In this document: piece by piece, positions 1-5,635 of the stretch
Layout: every line of letters begins with the position of its first letter
Numbering within the stretch: the first letter of the stretch is position 1
NCBI GenBank assembly: GCA_025352865.1
Contig: JANXSB010000286.1
Span: 1-7,793, forward strand
Reading direction: 5' to 3'
Source of the DNA: Chthoniobacter sp.
GTDB lineage: Bacteria; Verrucomicrobiota; Verrucomicrobiia; Chthoniobacterales; Chthoniobacteraceae
Length of the DNA stretch: 7,793 nucleotides
Notes under the pieces: model-generated
The model's database searches: none
What the model was told of the DNA's origin: nothing
Seen by the model: the letters and a program-made list of their open reading frames with translations, nothing else
Position numbers and translations under genes: made by a program

Positions 1-554
1 CCGGTGACGGTGCTGCCGTAGGTCTCGGCGCTCGGGTCGGTGAGGCGCGCGAGGCCGAAGTCGGCGACCTTCACATGGCTCTCGGCATCGACCATGACGT
101 TGGCGGGCTTGATGTCGCGGTGGACGACGCCTTTGCCATGCGCATAGGCCAGCGCGGTGCAAACCTGCGCGGCAAGCGAGAGCGCCTGGTCGGGCGCGAG
201 GCCGACCTGGTGGATGATGTCGTGCAGGTTTGCGCCCTCGAAGAATTCCATGACGAAGAAGAGATGCCCCTCGGCGGTCTGCCCGAAGTCGAAGACCGAG
301 ATGATGTGCGGGTGGTTGAGCTTCGCCATGGCGCGGGCCTCGCGGCGGAAGCGGTCCACGAAGGCCTGGTCCACGCTGATCTCCAGCGGGAGGAGCTTGA
401 TGGCGACGAGGCGGTCGAGTGCGATCTGGCGGGCCTTGAAGACCGCGCCCATGCCGCCGCGCCCGAGCATGGCGAGCACTTCGTAGTTTGGGAAAAGCGC
501 GTTCACTTCCGCGACCGACGGCGGCTCCCAGCCATGCGCCCCGGTGCTGGACAT
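1..554 (-). CDS. Ser/Thr protein kinase (Hanks/PknB type), C-terminal part beyond window edge
   Basis: The minus strand from 554 to the left edge encodes 184 residues of an active-looking Hanks kinase that transfers ATP phosphate to Ser/Thr. Visible motifs: glycine loop GRGGMG (31-36), VAIK lysine K53, helix-C glutamate in RREA (E72), catalytic loop HRDIKPAN (145-152, D147) and DFG (165-167). The activation loop is cut off by the edge, so substrate lobe, any membrane span and sensor domain are unseen. I chose ATG 554 because the short tail before the kinase fold (W-E-P-P about residue 9) suits soluble family members. An in-frame ATG at 569 would add five residues; neither has a convincing ribosome site. 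It is divergent from the small ORF at 692 and the FHA/pseudokinase pair at 999-3942, and is the obvious candidate writer of phosphothreonine for those FHA domains (inference). Kinase identity is very secure; the exact start is less so. Confidence 0.95.
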   Translation of the reverse strand, partial: MSSTGAHGWEPPSVAEVNALFPNYEVLAMLGRGGMGAVFKARQIALDRLVAIKLLPLEISVDQAFVDRFRREARAMAKLNHPHIISVFDFGQTAEGHLFFVMEFFEGANLHDIIHQVGLAPDQALSLAAQVCTALAYAHGKGVVHRDIKPANVMVDAESHVKVADFGLARLTDPSAETYGSTVT

Positions 555-691
555 CCTCACGGATTGCATGCCGCGTATGAGAAGTTCGTCGGGATACACG
601 CCGCCGAGATTCGTCGGCAGCGCGCCGTTGCCAGTCCGCGCCAAACATCCGCCGGAGCGCGGCAAGGGACGTGCTTAAAGCCCTTCCCAAG

Positions 692-859
692 ATGCAAAGC
701 ACATTCACCCACAAAGTCCTCATGTGCATGCTCGCCGGCTTCGGTGCGGCGGGCATGTTCTGGGTCTTCCGCCACTTCGTCCAGGAGGCCATTTACGAAT
801 CCGGCGAAGGCTGGAAGGACAGCCTCCACGGCGGGACAGCGGAACATCACGCGCGGTAA
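692..859 (+). CDS. possible small single-span membrane protein (55 aa)
   Basis: This 55-residue frame begins at ATG 692 and ends at TAA 857-859. After a short polar start (M-Q-S-T-F-T-H-K) there is one hydrophobic stretch at about residues 9-26, rich in L, M, A, G, F and W, then a charged tail ending E-H-H-A-R. That is the layout of a one-span membrane peptide. Third codon positions are mostly G or C, like the surrounding real genes. A GTG at 671 lies in frame and would add seven residues, but its bases form a CTTAAAG motif that looks more like promoter, so I prefer ATG 692. It lies alone in the divergent region between the kinase (554, minus) and the pseudokinase gene (999, plus) and is followed by a terminator candidate. 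I recognise no family. It could be a chance frame; only homologues would settle it. Confidence 0.45.
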   Translation: MQSTFTHKVLMCMLAGFGAAGMFWVFRHFVQEAIYESGEGWKDSLHGGTAEHHAR

Positions 860-897
860 GCGCAGGCTGGCAGGGCAGTCATCGGGGCCGCTGCTTT

Positions 898-929
898 TTC
901 CGGCGAGCCCGCGGGCGGCGTTTTTTTTT
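898..929 (+). terminator. candidate Rho-independent terminator
   Basis: A GC-rich block containing the perfect palindrome GCCCGCGGGC (907-916), followed by GGCG and a run of nine T (921-929). The palindrome itself makes only a short stem; a longer alternative can pair GCCGC (887-891) with GCGGC (915-919). The T run on the plus strand suits termination of transcription coming from the small ORF at 692-859. The rest of the 139-base gap up to 999 shows no gene. Confidence 0.4.
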
Positions 930-998
930 GACGCGGAAGAAATCCCCGCTTTTTCCCCGTCGAAACTTTGCGCTAAGCTCCCGCCTTTTCACCGCCCC

Positions 999-2627
999 AT
1001 GTCCCACGCTCCCCTGACCGGCAGCCTCATCGCCGACCGCTTCGAACTGCTCGAGGAAATGCCTCGCGTCAACGACGGGCGGCTCTTCCGCGCGCGCGAC
1101 CTGGCCTTTGCGGAAGAGGTCGCGGTGAAGCTGCTCGGCACCGGCTGCGGCATGGATGCGCCCGGACGGCAGACGCTCGAAAGCGCCGTGCGCCGCCTGC
1201 AATGCACCCCGCACCGGCATCTCCTCCGCCACGATTCGCTCGACACCGCGGGCGGCGTGCATGTGCGCGAATGGATTCACGGCCTCTCGCTCCTCGACCT
1301 CCTCCGCCGCCGCCGCGAACTCAGCGCCGACGACACCTTCCGCCTCCTCGCCCCGCTCCCGGCGGCGCTCGACTACCTGACCACGCGCGACATCCCGATC
1401 CCGCGTCCGCTGCTCGGAAAAATCTTCATCCAATTCGATCCTGCCACCGCGCCCGAGGCGCTCGTTATGCAGCCCATCGCCGACTGGCCGCCCTTCTCGG
1501 TGAAAGTGAATCCGCTTTGCATCCGCGGGCTGCTCTCCGACACCACGAGCGACACCACGCGCACGATGGTCGTCGATACGCGCACCACCACCACCGCGCC
1601 CGAAAATGTCAGCGGCCCGCGCATCCTCGCCGAGCTGCTCTACGAGCTGCTCGGTGGCCGCCAGCGCGAGGCGGACAGCCACCGCTACAGCCCCATCAGC
1701 GCCCTCCACGAGGAGGGCAATGGCGTGCTCCGCCGCGCGCTCCTCGTAGCGCCGCACGCCGACTGCCAGGCGCTCTGGCAGGATTTGCGAAAAGCGCAGG
1801 GCAGCGACGTGCCGCCCGGCATCCACCTCAGCGTCCAGCGCACCCCGCCGCGCCCGCTCGAAATCCCCGCGCCGCTCCTCGGTCCGCCCGAACCCGGCCT
1901 CGCGCTCATCCTCACGCCCGAGGATCCCGCCACGCCCGCCATCCACCTCATCGCGCGCGCGCAATTCACCATCGGCCGCTCGCTCCAGACCGCGGATTTC
2001 ATCACGCGCTTTCTCCCCGAGTCCGCCGCGAACAACGCCCTCACCGACCGCCTCAGCCGCGTCCATGTCCTCGCCGAAAATACCGGCGGCCGCATTCTCC
2101 TGCGCGATGGCAACGGCTCCTCGCCGAGCGTGAATGGCTCGCTCCTCGACGCCCACCTGCTCTCGCCCGACCACCCCACGACCATTTCCCACCGCGCCAT
2201 TCTCGCGCTCGGCCACGAGTACTTTCTCGAGCTCATTCCCCTCCTCCACCCCACCCCGCGCGAATGGCCCGCCGGCCAGCTCGCCGCCTGGCCCGGCGCG
2301 GACACCCCGCCCTGCGAGCCGCTTGGGGCCTTGGTCTGCGAGCCGCGCAACGGCCAGCCGGTGATCCGCCGCAGCGTCTGGCTTTTTTCCGAAATCGGTT
2401 TCGGCATCGACTCTTGCGGGCGTGTCGTCTGGGACACGCGCGCCGCCGCGGAAAGCCCCGCCGCCTTTCATCAGCACTGCGGCTGCTTCTGGCTGCGCAA
2501 CCACACGCTCCCCGAAACCGCCCTCGCCCTCGGCGGCACCGCCCTCTCGCGCGAGCAGGTCGCACCCATCGCCACCGGCCAGACCGTGCTCCTCGGCACC
2601 ACCCGCTTCACCGCCGAAATCATCTGA
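999..2627 (+). CDS. pseudokinase fused to FHA domain and degenerate second FHA-like domain
   Basis: A 542-residue protein starting at ATG 999. The open frame extends upstream to about 75, but that part overlaps the divergent kinase and is not protein-like. Residues about 8-270 follow a Hanks kinase fold: VAVK lysine K44, then A-L-D-Y-L (123-127) where the segment before the catalytic loop should be. The HRDLKPxN positions read I-P-R-P-L-L-G-K (134-141), no glycine loop or DFG is visible, and a Thr-rich stretch (182-199) precedes A-P-E (200-202). The kinase is therefore almost certainly dead. A good FHA domain spans about 302-414: G326-R327-S328, S353-R-V-H356, V-N379-G380. Residues about 435-542 look like a second, degenerate FHA-type sandwich ending G-Q-T-V-L-L-G. 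No signal peptide or membrane span is visible, so it is probably cytoplasmic. Its stop is 16 bases before the next gene, implying an operon. Likely role: phospho-dependent scaffold or adaptor (inference). Confidence 0.88.
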   Translation: MSHAPLTGSLIADRFELLEEMPRVNDGRLFRARDLAFAEEVAVKLLGTGCGMDAPGRQTLESAVRRLQCTPHRHLLRHDSLDTAGGVHVREWIHGLSLLDLLRRRRELSADDTFRLLAPLPAALDYLTTRDIPIPRPLLGKIFIQFDPATAPEALVMQPIADWPPFSVKVNPLCIRGLLSDTTSDTTRTMVVDTRTTTTAPENVSGPRILAELLYELLGGRQREADSHRYSPISALHEEGNGVLRRALLVAPHADCQALWQDLRKAQGSDVPPGIHLSVQRTPPRPLEIPAPLLGPPEPGLALILTPEDPATPAIHLIARAQFTIGRSLQTADFITRFLPESAANNALTDRLSRVHVLAENTGGRILLRDGNGSSPSVNGSLLDAHLLSPDHPTTISHRAILALGHEYFLELIPLLHPTPREWPAGQLAAWPGADTPPCEPLGALVCEPRNGQPVIRRSVWLFSEIGFGIDSCGRVVWDTRAAAESPAAFHQHCGCFWLRNHTLPETALALGGTALSREQVAPIATGQTVLLGTTRFTAEII

Positions 2628-2643
2628 CTGAAAAACCCCGCCC

Positions 2644-3942
2644 ATGCCCAGCTCCCTCACCCATCCTCTCGAAGCCGTCATCTGCCACGACGGGCGGCCC
2701 GTCGCCCGCTGCGTGCTGCGGCGCGGGCGCTACCTCATCGGGCAGGATCGGAAAAACGAAATCGTCGTCGATGCGCCGTCCGTCTCCGCGAAACACGCGC
2801 AGCTCACCATCGAGGGCGACGACGCCTTTTTCCTCGAAGATCTCGGCAGCGCCAACGGCACCCGCGTCAACGGACAGCCCGCGCACGGCGCGACTCCCGT
2901 CACCCTCGCCTGCCACATCGAGATCGGCTCCACGACCCTCGAATTTCAGCGCAGCGGCCTGCCCGCCTCGGTCTTCCAATACCTCTCGCCCGACTTCATG
3001 GGCGCGCAGCACTACGAGGTCGGCGACCTCATCGTGCAGGGCAGCACCAGCAGCATCCACGAAGCGCGCGACCTTTCGCTCAACCGTGTCGTCGCCATGA
3101 AAATCATGCTCCCCGAGAGCCAGGCGAAACCGGGCCACGTCCTCCGCTTCATCCGCGAGGCGCAGATCGCCGCGCAACTCCAGCACCCCGGCATCCTCCC
3201 CATCCACGAGCTCGCGCTCGACGGGCAGCGCCGGCTCTACTCCATCACCCGCTTCGTCGAGGGCGATTCGCTCGACTCGGTCCTCGACCGCCTCGCCTCC
3301 GGCGAAAACGCCGACGCCCCGCGCCACAGCCTCGCCGCGCTCCTCGGCGTGTTTCAGAAAATCTGCGACGCCGTGGCCTGCGCCCACTCGCGCGGCGTCG
3401 TCCACTGCACGCTCCGCCCGGAGAACATCACCGTGGGCCGGTTCGGCGAGGTCTTCGTAAATAATTGGGGTCTCGCGAAACTCTTCTCCCTCGACGACGA
3501 AAACGCCCCGCGCGTCGAAGCCCCCGAAGCCAGCGCCGAACCCGCGCTCTCCCGCTACTCCGCGCCCGAGCAGGCCGAGGGCGCGCTCGACGACATCGAC
3601 ACCCGCACCGACATCCACGCCCTCGGCGGCCTCCTCTTCCGCATCCTCACCCTCCGCGACCCGATCACCGGCGAGACCGAATCCGCACTCCTCGAACAAC
3701 TCCTCAGCCCGCGCGAAGCCCCCGCCGGCCAGCCGCCGTGCCCGCACTGGCCCGGCGGAAAACTCCCCGAGCCCCTCGCCGCCATCGCCATGCGCGCGCT
3801 CAGCCTCGCCCGCGACGACCGCCACGCCACCGTGCGGAAATTGCAGCACGACATCGCCGCCTGGCAGGAAGGAGCCGGCGGCGGCAGCGGCGAGGCGGGC
3901 GGGCTGTGGAAAGGCTTCACCGGCCTGCTCGGACGGCACTGA
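2644..3942 (+). CDS. FHA domain-pseudokinase fusion protein
   Basis: A 432-residue protein in the opposite domain order to its neighbour. The FHA domain is about residues 10-105: Y-L-I-G33-Q34 (Gln in place of the usual phosphate-contacting Arg), S48-A-K-H51, N71-G-T73 and V-N76-G77. A kinase-like domain follows from about 124 to 400. It keeps the VAMK lysine (K153), helix-C R-E, and a P-E-Q motif in S-A-P-E-Q. The glycine loop is poor (G-S-T-S-S-I), the catalytic HRDLKPEN is H254-C-T-L-R-P-E-N261 (Asp to Thr256, Lys to Arg258), and DFG is N274-W-G276. Asp is thus missing at both key sites, which predicts no phosphotransfer. The tail is Gly-rich with a short L-W-K-G-F-T-G-L-L segment and no membrane span. 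The start 16 bases after the previous stop is preceded by CCCCGCCC rather than a ribosome site. It is probably co-transcribed with the upstream gene and followed by a strong inverted repeat. FHA and kinase fold are certain; the scaffold role is inferred. Confidence 0.93.
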   Translation: MPSSLTHPLEAVICHDGRPVARCVLRRGRYLIGQDRKNEIVVDAPSVSAKHAQLTIEGDDAFFLEDLGSANGTRVNGQPAHGATPVTLACHIEIGSTTLEFQRSGLPASVFQYLSPDFMGAQHYEVGDLIVQGSTSSIHEARDLSLNRVVAMKIMLPESQAKPGHVLRFIREAQIAAQLQHPGILPIHELALDGQRRLYSITRFVEGDSLDSVLDRLASGENADAPRHSLAALLGVFQKICDAVACAHSRGVVHCTLRPENITVGRFGEVFVNNWGLAKLFSLDDENAPRVEAPEASAEPALSRYSAPEQAEGALDDIDTRTDIHALGGLLFRILTLRDPITGETESALLEQLLSPREAPAGQPPCPHWPGGKLPEPLAAIAMRALSLARDDRHATVRKLQHDIAAWQEGAGGGSGEAGGLWKGFTGLLGRH

Positions 3943-3946
3943 AGAA

Positions 3947-4014
3947 AGGGATGAGGTATGAGTGATGAGGTATGAATGGGCCGGTTCATCACTCATCCTT
4001 CATACCTCATCCTT
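3947..4014. repeat. long inverted repeat with nested direct repeats after the FHA-pseudokinase gene
   Basis: Two 28-base arms (3949-3976 and 3985-4012) are inverted copies with four mismatches, separated by the 8-base loop TGGGCCGG. They begin seven bases after the stop codon at 3942. The unit GATGAGGTATGA occurs twice directly in the left arm (3950-3961, 3964-3975) and once inverted in the right arm (4000-4011). Copy 2 extended by one A pairs perfectly over 13 bp with 3999-4011, giving an alternative hairpin. There is no T run, so it is not a classic terminator. It could be an mRNA 3'-end stabiliser, a Rho-linked terminator or one copy of a dispersed repeat. The remaining gap to 4074 is pyrimidine-rich and shows no gene. 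Confidence 0.85.
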
Positions 4015-4073
4015 CGCTGTTGAGCGTTAGCCCACTTTCCGTTTCCCTCCCCCCTTTCCACTCTCTCCGCCCC

Positions 4074-4955
4074 ATGGATCTCCCCGCTTACCTCACCCAG
4101 CGCACCGCCCTCATCGACCGCGCCCTCGACGGCTTCCTCCCTCGCGCCACCGTCAAGCCCGCCACCATCCACAAAGCGATGCGCTACTCCCTCTTCGCCG
4201 GCGGCAAGCGCCTCCGCCCCGTCCTCACCCTCGCCGCCGCCGAAGCCTGCGGCGGCACCCTCCCCGCGGCCACGCCCGCCGCCTGCGCCGTCGAGTGCAT
4301 CCACACCTACTCCCTCATCCACGACGACCTCCCCTGCATGGACGACGACGACCTCCGCCGCGGCCGCCCCACCTCCCACAAAGTCTTCGGCGAAGGCGTC
4401 GCCGTCCTCGCCGGCGACGCCCTCCTAACCATCGCCTTTGAAATCCTCGCCCAAGCCTCCGCCACCGCGCGCTACCCCATGCCCGCCCTCATCCGCGAAC
4501 TCGCCAGCGCCAGCGGCAGCCAGTGGCTCATCGGCGGCCAGGTCGCCGACCTCGAGGGCGAGGGGAAAAAGCACACCGGTACCCAGCTCCAGTACATCCA
4601 CCGCTGCAAAACCGCCGCCCTCCTCACCGCCAGCATCCGCCTTGGTGCCATGAGCGCCGATGCCACGCCCGCGCGCCTTGCCGCGCTCACCGCTTTCGGC
4701 CAAGCCCTCGGCCTCGCCTTCCAGGTCATCGACGACATCCTCGATGTCACCCAAACCACCGAGAAGCTCGGCAAGACCGCCGGCAAAGACGTAGCCGCCA
4801 CCAAGGCCACCTACCCCGCCGTCCACGGCCTCGCCCGCTCCCGGCGCGAAGCCCACCGCCTCACCCGCGCCGCCCTCACCGCTCTCGCACCCTTCGGCAG
4901 CCGCGCCGCCACCCTCCGCGCCCTCGCCGACTATCTCCTCGCACGGGATTACTGA
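4074..4955 (+). CDS. ispA: short-chain polyprenyl diphosphate synthase (farnesyl/geranylgeranyl diphosphate synthase)
   Basis: A 293-residue trans-isoprenyl diphosphate synthase, condensing isopentenyl diphosphate with allylic diphosphates to give farnesyl (C15) or geranylgeranyl (C20) diphosphate for quinone, bactoprenol and carotenoid or hopanoid precursors. Visible motifs: GGKRLRP (43-49), first Asp-rich motif DDLPCMD (84-90) followed by D-D-D-L-R-R-G, G-Q-V-A-D-L (155-160), K179-T180, and second Asp-rich motif DDILD (220-224). Tyr79 lies five residues before the first Asp motif; in bacterial type II enzymes an aromatic there limits chain length, so a short product is expected. Length is normal for IspA. 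Start ATG 4074 is preceded by CCGCCCC and matches the usual N-terminus. A frame start at 3972 lies inside the inverted repeat and would add 34 unconvincing residues. Codons end overwhelmingly in C. No dxs or xseB neighbour lies in the window. The family is certain; C15 versus C20 is open. Confidence 0.95.
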   Translation: MDLPAYLTQRTALIDRALDGFLPRATVKPATIHKAMRYSLFAGGKRLRPVLTLAAAEACGGTLPAATPAACAVECIHTYSLIHDDLPCMDDDDLRRGRPTSHKVFGEGVAVLAGDALLTIAFEILAQASATARYPMPALIRELASASGSQWLIGGQVADLEGEGKKHTGTQLQYIHRCKTAALLTASIRLGAMSADATPARLAALTAFGQALGLAFQVIDDILDVTQTTEKLGKTAGKDVAATKATYPAVHGLARSRREAHRLTRAALTALAPFGSRAATLRALADYLLARDY

Positions 4956-4980
4956 GCTGGACTTTGTTCATCGGAGGCCG

Positions 4981-5538
4981 TCACCCAGGCTGCTTCCGTT
5001 CCGCCATTTTCGTTTGCGGATGCTGCTCGTGCTGGCCGTGGATGTAGGTGGCTACCCATTCGGCGAGGCGCTGGCCGAGGAGGCGGCAGGCGGCTTCGTC
5101 GGCTTCGCCGCGGGGCTCTTTGGCGACGACGGCGCCGTAGTGGAGGGTGAGGGTTTTCGAGGCGTAATCGGTGACGCCGAAGACGAGGAAGCCGAAGTTC
5201 ATCAGCACCGTCAGGATGGACTGGCAGGCCAGTTCCATGCCTCCACCCCAGCCGCCGGCGGAGGAAAAAGCGCAGGCGATTTTGCCGTCGATCCGCATCC
5301 AGTGCTCGCGCATGGTTTCGTCCCAGAAGCGTTTCATTTTCCACGAGAGGAGGCCCATGTTCGTGGGGCTGCCGACGGCGAGGCCATCGCACCAGAGCAC
5401 GTCGTCGGCGCTGGCTTCATCGAGCGAGCGGAGGAGGACTTCGGTGCCGGGGATCAAGGCTGCGCCTTCGCCGACGAGCCGCGCCATTTTTGCCACATTG
5501 CCGGAAGCGGAGTCGTAGAGGACGAGGATGCGGTTCAT
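4981..5538 (-). CDS. flavodoxin-fold FMN protein, WrbA/NAD(P)H:quinone oxidoreductase-like
   Basis: A 185-residue flavodoxin-like protein expected to bind FMN and perform NAD(P)H-linked or electron-transfer redox chemistry in the cytoplasm. The N-terminus M-N-R-I-L-V-L-Y is the first beta strand; the phosphate loop is D-S-A-S-G-N (9-14). The second FMN loop is G-S-P-T-N-M-G (56-62) and the third is S-S-A-G-G-W-G-G-G-M-E (92-102). The pattern G-S-P-T followed by a helix with M-K-R-F-W-D-E (68-74) resembles WrbA-type quinone reductases, and the length is close to theirs, but the loops differ enough that I leave the symbol blank. The C-terminal 20 or so residues are polar and probably disordered. 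Start ATG 5538 has no ribosome site; it is preceded by CGCCCCTCCC. The gene is convergent with the isoprenoid synthase (25-base gap) and divergent from the propeller gene at 5636. Confidence 0.9.
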   Translation of the reverse strand: MNRILVLYDSASGNVAKMARLVGEGAALIPGTEVLLRSLDEASADDVLWCDGLAVGSPTNMGLLSWKMKRFWDETMREHWMRIDGKIACAFSSAGGWGGGMELACQSILTVLMNFGFLVFGVTDYASKTLTLHYGAVVAKEPRGEADEAACRLLGQRLAEWVATYIHGQHEQHPQTKMAERKQPG

Positions 5539-5552
5539 GGGAGGGGCGATGT

Positions 5553-5558
5553 CTTAGC
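5553..5558 (-). promoter_or_regulatory. possible -10 element for the flavoprotein gene
   Basis: On the minus strand the hexamer GCTAAG lies 14 bases before ATG 5538, matching similar GCTAAR hexamers upstream of the starts at 999 and 5636. No good -35 hexamer lies at standard spacing, so this rests on recurrence alone. Confidence 0.25.
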
Positions 5559-5598
5559 CGCATCGTCGCGAGGTGGGGAGTGAAAAGCACGTTCGGGA

Positions 5599-5627
5599 TT
5601 GGACGCTGAGCGCGGCGCTGTGCTAAA
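5599..5627 (+). promoter_or_regulatory. candidate sigma70-type promoter for the Asp-box propeller gene
   Basis: TTGGAC (5599-5604) and GCTAAA (5622-5627) are separated by exactly 17 bases, the standard sigma70 spacing, and the second hexamer ends eight bases before ATG 5636. Transcription would start at or just before the start codon, implying a leaderless or near-leaderless mRNA. AAAGG at 5625-5629 could alternatively serve as a weak ribosome site if transcription starts further upstream. Confidence 0.45.
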
Positions 5628-5635
5628 GGCGGCGC

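Noticed and set aside
557..850. 97-codon minus-strand frame upstream of the kinase
   Set aside because: Overlaps the small plus-strand frame in antisense and has no recognisable domain; it is not in the kinase frame.
928..977. TTGACG at 928-933 as a -35 for the first fusion gene
   Set aside because: It is 38 bases from the GCTAAG at 972, far beyond the usual 16-18 base spacer.
75..998. Upstream extension of the first fusion protein
   Set aside because: The frame is open but overlaps the divergent kinase in antisense and then non-coding DNA including the T run; the protein-like sequence begins at 999.
879..2681. 600-codon minus-strand open frame antisense to the first fusion gene
   Set aside because: Composition is extreme in E, R, A and G with no domain; the plus strand shows a clear FHA domain and kinase-fold motifs. 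It is a shadow of C-ending codons.
1202..3100. 632-codon plus-strand open frame bridging the two fusion genes
   Set aside because: Arg/Pro/Ala-rich low complexity, out of frame with both domain-bearing genes.
2620..3996. 458-codon minus-strand frame over the second fusion gene
   Set aside because: Antisense shadow with G/A/E/V-rich sequence and no motif; the plus strand has recognisable FHA and kinase motifs.
3972..4073. Extended start for the isoprenoid synthase
   Set aside because: The ATG lies inside the inverted repeat and the 34 added residues are Ser/Pro/His-rich with no match to the family N-terminus.
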